A stretch of DNA of 64,000 nt, from contig NZ_KE384547.1 of assembly GCF_000426625.1 (NCBI RefSeq), positions 1,410,986 through 1,474,985 of the forward strand. The letters run 5' to 3'. Shown here in pieces: positions 25,339 to 32,828 of this stretch (positions are counted from its first letter, which is position 1; each line of letters begins with the position of its first letter). Both the position numbers and the translations under genes were made by a program. Under the pieces are notes generated by a model. It worked only from the letters and a program-made list of their open reading frames with translations. It did not search any database and had not been told where the DNA came from. The stretch comes from Psychrilyobacter atlanticus DSM 19335 (GTDB lineage Bacteria; Fusobacteriota; Fusobacteriia; Fusobacteriales; Fusobacteriaceae).

Positions 25339-26268
25339 TTATTTTTCTAATTCCGCTTCTACTTCTTTTACCTCATCTTTCGGCATTATCCTATTGAATA
25401 CCAACGTAAATATTACTGCAAAGACTATTCGTCCCCAGAATATCCCTATCATCTTAGCTCCCAAAGGAATCATCAAAAGTGTGTCCTCTATAAGGGCGTG
25501 GCACAAACTCATAAATACAGCCACTAAGAATAGATCTCTCCTGTTATAGTTACCTTCCCTTGTTTCTTTTATGATGAGTCCACTGCCATAACTGATTCCC
25601 ATAGTAAGACCAACAATACAAGTCAATGAGAGTCCTGGATCAATTCCCAGAAAAGACATCACTGGAGAGAACTTATCATTTATCCAATCTATAACTCCTA
25701 TTTTTTTTAATCCCTCCATGAGAGCCAAAAGAATAAATATAATGATAAATATTGTTATATATTTTTTTAGTTCTCCCAATATCCAGCTCGTAATTCCTGA
25801 ATTTGATTCCTTTATTGTAAACTTAAAGACTGCTGTTTCTTGGTAGATATTAAAAAACTTAAACAATAAATTTAAACATCCTCCCGCTATCACAGCACAC
25901 AACACTCTAATACTCAAAATTTTCCAGGGTTTTGCTCCTGTTTCCGAGATAACCTTTAGCTCTACTGGAAGGGAGTGAGCAAATAAAATTATACTAGCCA
26001 CTATAGTTATCTCTGCCACTGTGAATGTATTATTTTGTGCCATGGTAAATAATACCAATATCCCACCATATATATTGGTTATCATGGCTGTTGCCCATAC
26101 AATTCCCATCTCTCCGCTGAGTCCCATTATTTTCATTAATGGAGACAAAGTTTTAGAAAGGATATCTATTATTCCAAAATTACTTCCGACCTTTACTAAG
26201 ATACTTATAGGCAGCATTATCTTCAAAAGCTTTAAGCTTATCCTTGCACTTTCTTTTAATAATTTCAT
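25339..26268 (-). CDS. Nucleoside-recognition (Gate) domain membrane protein
   Basis: The 309-residue protein has about eight transmembrane helices in two Gate-domain repeats, with GSNFGIIDILSKTLSPLMKIMGL and GVIDWINDKFSPVMSFLGI as matching turns. The family includes SpmA/SpmB and YjiH-like putative transporters; its substrate is unproven. The ATG at 26268 has GGAGGAG 6 bases upstream, which is better than the GTG five codons earlier. It stands alone between the GGDEF and cutC genes. Confidence 0.82.
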   Translation of the reverse strand: MKLLKESARISLKLLKIMLPISILVKVGSNFGIIDILSKTLSPLMKIMGLSGEMGIVWATAMITNIYGGILVLFTMAQNNTFTVAEITIVASIILFAHSLPVELKVISETGAKPWKILSIRVLCAVIAGGCLNLLFKFFNIYQETAVFKFTIKESNSGITSWILGELKKYITIFIIIFILLALMEGLKKIGVIDWINDKFSPVMSFLGIDPGLSLTCIVGLTMGISYGSGLIIKETREGNYNRRDLFLVAVFMSLCHALIEDTLLMIPLGAKMIGIFWGRIVFAVIFTLVFNRIMPKDEVKEVEAELEK

Positions 26269-26446
26269 TTTTTTCTCCTCCACGACTAATTTCTTTTCTA
26301 TATATATTTTTACTTTTATAGATTAATTTTTTTTACAAACATATTTAATAAAAATTTGAATTTAGTATAATTATATGTCATTATAAAACATTAGTAAAAT
26401 AAATTATATCATTTTAAACATATTAATTTAATCGGAGGTTAAATCA

Positions 26447-27070
26447 TTGATAAAAGAAGCATGCGTTGGGAATTTTATAGAAGCTAAAAAAGCAGAGATC
26501 GCTGGTGCTGAGAGAATAGAACTTTGCGAAAATCTATCTGAGGGAGGAACAACTCCTTCCTATGGAACGGTAAAAAAAGTATTAGAGGAAATAAAGATTC
26601 CTGTCCTTGTTATGATAAGACCCAGAGGAGGAGACTTTTGTTATACCTCTTCCGAAATTGATATTATGATTGAAGATATCAGATTGTTTAAAAAATTAGG
26701 TATAAAGGGAATTGTTTTAGGCGTTTTGACTAAAGATAACAAGATCGACTATCCCATTTTAAAAAGACTTTTAAAAGAGACTAAAGGAATGGAGGTAACC
26801 TTTCATAAGGCAATCGATGATATTTTAAACCCTGCAGATGAAATAGAGAAACTGATAGAATTAGGAATAGACAGAATCCTCTCCTCTGGAGGAGCCACAA
26901 CAGCTCTCGAAGGAAAAGAAACTTTAAATCAAATGATTCATGAAGCCTCTGGACAGATTAAAATTGTAGTTGCAGGAGGAGTAACTAGGGAAAATTTTGA
27001 AGAGGTAAGATCAAAAATACCATCTACTGAATTTCATGGTAAAAAAATCGTAGGAGATTTAAATAAATAA
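26447..27070 (+). CDS. cutC: CutC-family copper homeostasis protein
   Basis: This 207-residue TIM-barrel protein has the CutC signatures ERIELCENLSEGGTTPSYG (about 24-42), VMIRPRGGDFCY (about 56-67) and RILSSGGATTALEG (about 145-158). CutC is linked to copper tolerance in bacteria, with a Cu(I)-binding role proposed; the two Cys in LCEN and DFCY are retained. Start is TTG, fixed by GGAGGT 8 bases upstream. Confidence 0.9.
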   Translation: MIKEACVGNFIEAKKAEIAGAERIELCENLSEGGTTPSYGTVKKVLEEIKIPVLVMIRPRGGDFCYTSSEIDIMIEDIRLFKKLGIKGIVLGVLTKDNKIDYPILKRLLKETKGMEVTFHKAIDDILNPADEIEKLIELGIDRILSSGGATTALEGKETLNQMIHEASGQIKIVVAGGVTRENFEEVRSKIPSTEFHGKKIVGDLNK

Positions 27071-27151
27071 AATTAAGTTGATATAAATAAAAATTTAAGC
27101 TATATTACTATTGTTATAGATAGAAAAAATGTTTTAAGAGGAGTGAAATCT

Positions 27152-27547
27152 ATGGAGGCTAGAAAAATGGATCTTTCTGTATTAGGTATTATGATTTTTT
27201 TTACAATAGTAGACCTATTCATTACAACAATTGAGCCCTCAATATCTTCTGCTGCTTCCTTTAATATATTGGAACTCTTCAAAGGATTTGGAAGTATTAT
27301 AGTTATAATTAAGTTTGCCAGAGATCCTAATTATAAGTTTGGTTATTTATTAAGTGCTCTTTTTACAATAGTTATTTTAAATTTTTTGATATTTACTTTC
27401 ATTGATTTTTATTTTAAAATACCAAATTTATTTTGGACAATATCCGTTCAAGGGATCATTAATGCTTTACTCTATTCATATATCTATCAATATTTTAAAA
27501 AGTATTCCTATGAATCTATGAAGGAGTTAGGAGTTTTTAAGGATTAA
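27152..27547 (+). CDS. Four-helix membrane protein of unknown function
   Basis: The protein has four hydrophobic segments (about 8-28, 36-55, 65-90 and 98-120 of 131) and a short basic C-terminus. GAGGAG lies about 9 bases before the ATG at 27152; the GTG three codons earlier overlaps that site. No family is recognised. It follows cutC by about 80 bases on the same strand and may be cotranscribed. Confidence 0.6.
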   Translation: MEARKMDLSVLGIMIFFTIVDLFITTIEPSISSAASFNILELFKGFGSIIVIIKFARDPNYKFGYLLSALFTIVILNFLIFTFIDFYFKIPNLFWTISVQGIINALLYSYIYQYFKKYSYESMKELGVFKD

Positions 27548-27662
27548 AAAAGTTTGGCGAAAGATTGATATGAGTTGTTTGAGTGGGATTTATTTCTTCT
27601 TTTTGATGAAATTCAAAAAAAATAATATTTTACGACAATTGTCGGCAATATAATTTTATTAA

Positions 27663-27708
27663 ATGTTAGAATAACTAATATAATTTTATGCAGTTATTCC
27701 AACATCTA
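27663..27708 (+). terminator. Inverted repeat, possible attenuator before a small gene
   Basis: TGTTAGAATAACT pairs with AGTTATTCCAACA with one mismatch, and ends directly before the GGAGG of the next gene. A separate palindrome CGACAATTGTCG lies at about 27633-27644. It has no T run, so it may act on translation or be a protein site. Confidence 0.4.
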
Positions 27709-27720
27709 ACAGGAGGAAAA

Positions 27721-27870
27721 ATGGGTATCAAAGTAAAATACAAAATCATATTAAAAAAGAATCGCAAAAATAAATACCAACTAAAAATAAAGGATGAAAC
27801 AAAACCAATAAAAGTTTGGAGCTCTCTTTCAGATGCAGAGAAGTTAAGCATGATTTGTCAGCTTTTTTAA
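27721..27870 (+). CDS. Small basic protein of unknown function
   Basis: A 49-residue product, MGIKVKYKIILKKNRKN..., starts right after CAGGAGGAAAA. It is strongly basic in its first half. An upstream in-frame ATG would place the start inside a hairpin and is rejected. It is not recognised; charge and size would suit nucleic-acid or ribosome binding, but that is a guess. Confidence 0.5.
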   Translation: MGIKVKYKIILKKNRKNKYQLKIKDETKPIKVWSSLSDAEKLSMICQLF

Positions 27871-27886
27871 AAAAAATTCTAATTTT

Positions 27887-28555
27887 TTAATAGTCTTTTA
27901 ATTTTTTATTATAACTATCAAATTTATTTAAATTTTTTATAGAAATGACACCTCTATCTTTTTTTATTATATCCATTTTTTCTAATTTTTTTAGTATCCT
28001 CTGGAGGTTTCTAATATTCATATTGAGACCTTTAGCTAAATATTTAGTACTGGGTGTTTTAACCGTTTTTAACTGATCTAAAACTTTAATTATAAACTCC
28101 TCATCAGAATTCAGAATTTTTCCTAAATAATGACTACTTTCTTTTTCCTTTTCTTCAACAATCATAACAATGAGTTTTCTTAAAATTTTATCTTTGTTAT
28201 CTATTTTTAAACTTATCAATTTAAAAAAGGGAAGATAAGCAACCTCAGAATTTTCCAATACATGTATTTCCGTTCCAAATTTTTTTTCAAGCTCATTTTT
28301 ATTTTTTTCAAAAAAGCATTCCCCTACCCCTATAATATCTCCCGGAGTGAGATATCTGTAAAATTCTTTTCCACCTTTACTATAGGATACCAATTCAAGA
28401 GTTCCTTTTAACACATAGAAAGCTCCTAACTTATTATAGGGTATGTCTATTATAATCTCTCCTTCTTTAATTTTTTTTACATTTATTAAATTTTCAAATT
28501 CGGTCCCTATAAGTTCTTTTAAATTCAATTTTGAAAGTGTCTTTGATATTACCAT
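27887..28555 (-). CDS. Crp/Fnr-family transcription regulator
   Basis: The 222-residue protein has a cyclic-nucleotide-binding-like beta roll (about 25-120; FYVLKGTLELVSYSKGGKEF, LTPGDIIGVGECFF) and a C-terminal winged helix (about 160-205; STKYLAKGLNMNIRNLQRILKKLEK). The phosphate-binding RxS motif of true cAMP receptors is not seen and there are no Fnr cysteines, so its signal is probably neither cAMP nor oxygen. It resembles the YeiL branch. No target operon is evident. Confidence 0.82.
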   Translation of the reverse strand: MVISKTLSKLNLKELIGTEFENLINVKKIKEGEIIIDIPYNKLGAFYVLKGTLELVSYSKGGKEFYRYLTPGDIIGVGECFFEKNKNELEKKFGTEIHVLENSEVAYLPFFKLISLKIDNKDKILRKLIVMIVEEKEKESSHYLGKILNSDEEFIIKVLDQLKTVKTPSTKYLAKGLNMNIRNLQRILKKLEKMDIIKKDRGVISIKNLNKFDSYNKKLKDY

Positions 28556-28670
28556 TATTTTAACTCCTTACAATCAAGTTATAGTTATCTCTTTGAATAA
28601 TTTTATAGTAATTAGGATAAAAAATCAATTCATTAATAATAAAAGAACATATTAATTTCTTATAAAAATA

Positions 28671-28698
28671 AAAATCAGGAGTATTTTCTCCTGATTTT
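28671..28698 (-). terminator. Terminator of the small MscS gene
   Basis: AAAATCAGGAG pairs with CTCCTGATTTT, with T-rich flanks on the minus strand. Confidence 0.85.
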
Positions 28699-28713
28699 TA
28701 TTTTTATATTTTT

Positions 28714-29520
28714 TTACTTATCCATATGAATATCCATTTGCGGATATGGAATGGAAATTCCTGCTTTATCAAATTCAACTTTTGCCATTTTCATAGACTG
28801 AAAATATACAGTCCAATAATCTGGGGTATTACACCAAACACGGTATACAATATTTACCGATGAATCAGCATACTCTATTATTTCCACAAAAACATCTGAA
28901 TTTTTTAAGATTTTTTCCTGGGATTTTGCTATTTCAACTAATACTGCCTTTGCTCTATCCAGATCGTCATTATATCCCACACCAAAGGTAATATCTACCC
29001 TTCTTGTTGAGTTTTTAGAGTAGTTGATAAGAGTTTCATTAGATAATTTACCATTTGGAATAACGATTCTCTTGTTATCTAGTGTATTTAAAAGCGTGGC
29101 AAAAATTTGAATTTCTACTACGGTCCCATTTACTCCATTGGCTTCTATGAAATCACCAATTTTATAAGGTTTAAATAGGATAATTAATACTCCCCCTGCA
29201 AAGTTAGCTAAACTTCCTTGAAGGGCAAAACCAACTGCTAAAGAAGCCGCACCTAACACTGCAACAAAAGAAGCTGTTTGAATACCTAAAGTTGAAATTA
29301 TGACAATAAATAAAAAAGTATATAAAAGTGTATTAACAATAGAATGTAAGAATTTTCTCAGAGTTATCTCTGTTTTCGTAATCTCCATTTTTTTATCCAC
29401 TAACAACATTAATTTACTGATAACAAACTTCCCTATAATCCATATTATGACAGCGTATAGAAGTTTAAGACCATAATCTACAAAAAGTTTTGATAGATAG
29501 TCAAAATCTATATTTTTCAT
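28714..29520 (-). CDS. mscS: Small-conductance mechanosensitive channel
   Basis: The 268-residue protein has three N-terminal helices. The pore helix ASLAVGFALQGSLANFAGGVLI (about 93-114) with regularly spaced Ala/Gly, and the following FKPYKIGD, are diagnostic of MscS. The beta and alpha/beta cytosolic vestibule follows (FATLLNTLDNKRIVIPNGKLSN). MscS opens under membrane tension to release solutes on osmotic downshock. A larger relative lies at 60683-61906. TAGGAGGT precedes the ATG. Confidence 0.93.
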   Translation of the reverse strand: MKNIDFDYLSKLFVDYGLKLLYAVIIWIIGKFVISKLMLLVDKKMEITKTEITLRKFLHSIVNTLLYTFLFIVIISTLGIQTASFVAVLGAASLAVGFALQGSLANFAGGVLIILFKPYKIGDFIEANGVNGTVVEIQIFATLLNTLDNKRIVIPNGKLSNETLINYSKNSTRRVDITFGVGYNDDLDRAKAVLVEIAKSQEKILKNSDVFVEIIEYADSSVNIVYRVWCNTPDYWTVYFQSMKMAKVEFDKAGISIPYPQMDIHMDK

Positions 29521-29817
29521 GATGTACCTCCTAAAATAAATTTAATACAGACTATTATAACAGAGAATCCAGGCAAAAATTAAGTTTTTTTTTTATATAT
29601 CTATATTTCTTAATTCAATTTACCATCATTGTAATTTTTTTCCACAAAGTTTTAATATGAACCAATTCTTTCTTTTATAGTCTCTACCTTATATTATTTT
29701 AATTTAATCTCCATTAATATATTTTAATTAGTGTTTTAATCAATAATAAGTTAATATTATATATATATAATATATTAAATGATTTTATAATTTTAAAATA
29801 AAGAGGGGGCTTAAATT
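29521..29817. other. AT-rich intergenic region
   Basis: No ORF with a ribosome-binding site, no repeat and no clear promoter could be recognised in this stretch, apart from an AT-alternating tract around 29755-29770. Confidence 0.4.
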
Positions 29818-30108
29818 TTGAAAGGATATGCTATTTTAGAAGAAAAGGAAAATTTAAAACTACTTTGCTTTAGAGGCGGGTTTTCTATAAAACAAATATT
29901 AAATTCCAATAATAATTTCTCAGGGGGAAATCTTACCGATCATCTGAAAAAAGAACTCAACATATCAAATATTCAGCTCAGGATAGATGATAATAAAAAA
30001 TATAAATTTTATGAACTAGAACTAAATACACTTCCTTTATACCTCAATAGTTTTTTTAAGTTCTTAAGAACTTTTATCGGTGGTATTCTGATTACACATG
30101 AAAAATAG
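29818..30108 (+). CDS. Small protein of unknown function
   Basis: This 96-residue product starts at TTG, with GAGGGGG about 9 bases upstream. It begins MKGYAILEEKENLKLLCFRGGFS, strand-rich, and ends with a hydrophobic FKFLRTFIGGILI segment. No family is recognised. It is followed by a strong terminator and seems monocistronic. Confidence 0.5.
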   Translation: MKGYAILEEKENLKLLCFRGGFSIKQILNSNNNFSGGNLTDHLKKELNISNIQLRIDDNKKYKFYELELNTLPLYLNSFFKFLRTFIGGILITHEK

Positions 30109-30178
30109 ATTTGATAAAAGTTTATTTTTCTTTTAGTTTTCATCTTCAATATTTTCTTCATATAAAATTAATTAGATA

Positions 30179-30213
30179 AAAAAAGAGATATTAATTAATA
30201 TCTCTTTTTTTAT
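30179..30213 (+). terminator. Rho-independent terminator
   Basis: AAAAAAGAGATATTAA pairs with TTAATATCTCTTTTTTT. Confidence 0.85.
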
Positions 30214-30392
30214 CTTTCATTATTTCAAAGTATCTGAATAAAAAATATAGAAAATTCATAAAATATTATTGTTTATTTTTTAAATAATTCTCTTATATTA
30301 ATATGAGGAAAATTAAAATAAACTTAACCTTGACTTATTTAAAATTAAGATATATTATTTTAATAGAAAAAGATTATAAGGGAAGTGAAAGA

Positions 30393-30881
30393 ATGAAAAA
30401 GAAATTATTAGTTGTATTTATTTTATGTTTAATTTTAATCAGTTGTGATAAAAGAGAAGAATTATTTTCTAAAACACAAAAAAGAGATGGCCTTATTTAT
30501 ATCACAAATGAAGGAAAACCATATACAGGTATTTTACTTACACACTATGAAAATGGACAGGTCAAGGAAAAACTTAGTTTTAAACAAGGTAGATACGATG
30601 GAAAAAATTTCTCCTATTATAAAAATGGGCAGATAAAAGAAAAATTTAATTTTAAAGATGATATGCTAGATGGAGAAGTGATCTCCTTCTATGAAGATGG
30701 ACAGGTTGAAGCTAAATTCAATTTTAAGCAGGGTAAACAGGAAGGAGAAAATTTTTCTTTTTATAAAAATGGACAAGTTGAGATGAAACTTGATTTCAAA
30801 GAGGGACAATTGGATGGGAAGATGATCTCTTATTATGAAGACGGGCAGATAAGAGATGAAATAAACTGGCAGGAGTGGTAA
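30393..30881 (+). CDS. YwqK-family MORN-like lipoprotein
   Basis: The 162-residue product has a lipoprotein signal ending LILISC (Cys about residue 18) and then five to six repeats of the form YENGQVKEKLSFKQG / YKNGQIKEKFNFKDG. These are MORN_2 units of the YwqK antitoxin-like family. AAGGGAAG precedes the ATG at 30393; the longer upstream frame has no ribosome-binding site. It is more distant from the paralogs at 4811 and 21776 but has the same plan. Lipid anchoring argues for an envelope role. Confidence 0.78.
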   Translation: MKKKLLVVFILCLILISCDKREELFSKTQKRDGLIYITNEGKPYTGILLTHYENGQVKEKLSFKQGRYDGKNFSYYKNGQIKEKFNFKDDMLDGEVISFYEDGQVEAKFNFKQGKQEGENFSFYKNGQVEMKLDFKEGQLDGKMISYYEDGQIRDEINWQEW

Positions 30882-30977
30882 GCTAGATAAAAAATTATAA
30901 ATTTATTAAAGGATTATAAACTCTCTTTTCTAATAAGCTAAAATAGAAGTCATTAGAAAATTAAAAGGAGGAAAATA

Positions 30978-31370
30978 ATGTGGAAAATAGATAAAAACCT
31001 CATAATAACAAAAAAAGATCTTGAAGAAGATAATAAGTATATATACGAAGTCGATCGTTATGGTCAGTTTCTTTTCCCCAATTGGGTACTTAAACTGGGC
31101 TTAATAGATAATTCATTATATGTATATATTGAAATGCTTCACAAACTTTTAAGTTCATCAATAAAAAATAATTGGGTAGATAAAGATAATAAAGTTTTTA
31201 TTTATTATGACAATGAAGAACTTAAAAAAAACTTGATTGAAAATAATATTACTTTTAACCCTGAAGAAGATCTCGATAATATTTTAAATTTATTAATTGA
31301 TAGAGAATTTATTTTAAAAGAAGAGACAAATAAATATTACTTTAGACATATAACGTTTAATTTTAAATAA
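30978..31370 (+). CDS. RepA_N-domain-like protein
   Basis: The 130-residue protein reads FLFPNWVLKLGLIDNSLYVYIEML, then SSSIKNNWVDKDNKVFIYYDNEEL. This closely follows the RepA_N winged-helix pattern of low-GC plasmid replication initiators (akllYalL...SikNgWvDe-G-vyiiys-eel). It is just the N-terminal DNA-binding domain, without the rest of a Rep protein, and no plasmid partition gene is nearby. It may be a domesticated DNA-binding protein or relic. GGAGG precedes the ATG. Confidence 0.6.
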   Translation: MWKIDKNLIITKKDLEEDNKYIYEVDRYGQFLFPNWVLKLGLIDNSLYVYIEMLHKLLSSSIKNNWVDKDNKVFIYYDNEELKKNLIENNITFNPEEDLDNILNLLIDREFILKEETNKYYFRHITFNFK

Positions 31371-31405
31371 GAAAGCAGTGATTATAATCACTGCTTTCTT
31401 ATTTT
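31369..31405. terminator. Bidirectional terminator
   Basis: AAGAAAGCAGTGAT pairs with ATCACTGCTTTCTT, followed by ATTTTT. Confidence 0.85.
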
Positions 31406-31427
31406 TATGCAGCTGTAAATTTGGGAA

Positions 31428-31616
31428 TCAATCCTTATATTTTTCATACTCCTCCTCCATGGCTTCTGTAGCTTTTTTCAATTTTTCCTGGGATTCCATA
31501 TAGATCTTTTGATGTTTAATAACCTCACCGCCTTTTTCATTTTGAGATCCTCCTGTATAAAATTTTGCCAGGATAAATATCAGAAAAAGCACTATTAAAA
31601 GTTCTATAATTTTCAT
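31428..31616 (-). CDS. Small single-span membrane protein
   Basis: A 62-residue product has one N-terminal transmembrane helix (about 2-18) and a charged helical tail (SQEKLKKATEAMEEEYEKYKD) likely to form a coiled coil. AGGAGGG is upstream of the ATG. It lies just downstream of the TPR lipoprotein gene on the same strand and may share its transcript. Function is unknown. Confidence 0.6.
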   Translation of the reverse strand: MKIIELLIVLFLIFILAKFYTGGSQNEKGGEVIKHQKIYMESQEKLKKATEAMEEEYEKYKD

Positions 31617-31690
31617 CACTCCCTCCTTTTGATTATTTAAATAATTGATATACTCTCAATTCTATTTTTCTTTTTGTAACTTAAATTTCT

Positions 31691-32521
31691 TTAAAATTCT
31701 TGTCTTTTAATCATTTCATCATAATCCTTTGTTGCTCCTTCGTAATCGCCTATTTTTTCCTTCGCTCTACCTCTGTCGTTGTATATATCCAAATAGTCAG
31801 GATCGAGTTCTAATGCTTTATCATAATCTTTTATTGCTTCCTTATAATCTCCTAATTCAGCTTTCACTAATCCTCTGCCATAATATCCATCTACATAGTT
31901 TGGATCGAGTTCTACCACCTTTACATAATCTTTCATTGCTCCACTGTAATCTTCCAACATCTCTTTTACTAACCCTCTAAAGTAATACCCATCTACATAA
32001 TTTGGGTCCAACTCTATTACTTTGTCGCAATCCACTATCACTCCTTGAAGATCTCCTGACATTAATTTTGCTATCCCTCTGTCATAGTATGCCTCTTTAT
32101 AATTTGGATCGAGTTTTATTGCTTTATCTAAATCTTTTATTGCTCCTTTATAATCTCCTAATATAATTTTTATATTCCCTCTATTGTGATAGGGATCTCT
32201 ATAATTTGGATCTATTGCTATCGCTTCACTATAATCTTTCATAGCCCCTTTATAATCTCCTAAATTTGTTTTAGCTATTCCTCTGAAATTATAAGTTTCT
32301 TTTATATAAAAGTTTAATTTTATTCCCTCATTATAAGTTTCTATTGCCCCACGATAATCCCCTGACTCATTTTTTGCTGATCCACTATTAAGGTAGATAT
32401 CTCTTCCTTTTAATTCTTTTTTTGTTTGATTTTCTCCCTTTGGCTTTTCATCACTATCAAACTTATAGCAGCCTGCCAAGACTAAAAGTAATAAAATTAT
32501 TCCTATAATTTTATTTTTCAT
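31691..32521 (-). CDS. TPR-repeat lipoprotein
   Basis: The 276-residue protein has a lipobox VLAGC at residue 18 and then seven tandem tetratricopeptide repeats of the GDYKGAIKDYDKAIELDPNYxxAYYNRGxAK type. The repeats are very regular, with LDPNYVDGYYxRGLVK present twice, so recent internal duplication is likely. TPR arrays mediate protein-protein contacts; the lipid anchor puts this one in the envelope. Partner unknown. Confidence 0.88.
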   Translation of the reverse strand: MKNKIIGIILLLLVLAGCYKFDSDEKPKGENQTKKELKGRDIYLNSGSAKNESGDYRGAIETYNEGIKLNFYIKETYNFRGIAKTNLGDYKGAMKDYSEAIAIDPNYRDPYHNRGNIKIILGDYKGAIKDLDKAIKLDPNYKEAYYDRGIAKLMSGDLQGVIVDCDKVIELDPNYVDGYYFRGLVKEMLEDYSGAMKDYVKVVELDPNYVDGYYGRGLVKAELGDYKEAIKDYDKALELDPDYLDIYNDRGRAKEKIGDYEGATKDYDEMIKRQEF

Positions 32522-32635
32522 TTTTTCACCTCCTTTTATTTTATTTACAACTGTTTTTTACACTATCCTTTATAAAATCTAAATTTAATAAGACCCAAAA
32601 TAATAAAAATTATCGATTACAATTGAAAATTAAAG

Positions 32636-32664
32636 TTGACAAGTTTCAAAATAAAATATATAGT
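32636..32664 (+). promoter_or_regulatory. Promoter of the adenine deaminase leader
   Basis: TTGACA (32636-32641), a 17-base spacer and TATAGT (32659-32664). Confidence 0.75.
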
Positions 32665-32681
32665 ATACAAAATAAAATAAT

Positions 32682-32745
32682 CGTATAACCCCAATAATTT
32701 GGTTTGGGGGTTTCTACGGGAAACCTTAATTTCTCATTACAAAAT
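32682..32745 (+). promoter_or_regulatory. Purine riboswitch (probably adenine-sensing)
   Basis: Core blocks are in canonical order: TATAA, P2 CCCC/GGGG with loop ATAATTTGG, the J2/3 sequence GTTTCTAC, P3 GGGAAA/TTTCTC with loop CCTTAA, and ATTAC as J3/1. The specificity base corresponding to position 74 is T, the adenine type (C would be guanine). P1 is weak: its 3' strand ACAAAATGA instead pairs strongly with a downstream arm. Confidence 0.8.
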
Positions 32746-32787
32746 GAATGCTTCTAGAGCAACTCATTTTTGTGATGGGATTTTTTT
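32735..32787 (+). terminator. Riboswitch-controlled terminator
   Basis: CATTACAAAATGA (from 32735) pairs with TCATTTTTGTGATG (32764-32777), followed by GGGA and seven T. The left arm includes the aptamer's J3/1 and P1 strand, so ligand binding should prevent the terminator, giving an adenine-ON switch. Confidence 0.7.
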
Positions 32788-32828
32788 ATTTAACTATAGC
32801 TAAAATTTATATAAACGGAGGGAATAAA

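Noticed and set aside
31691-32521. CRISPR-like periodicity
   Set aside because: The about 102-base period comes from 34-residue TPR repeats in the coding frame, not from repeat-spacer structure.
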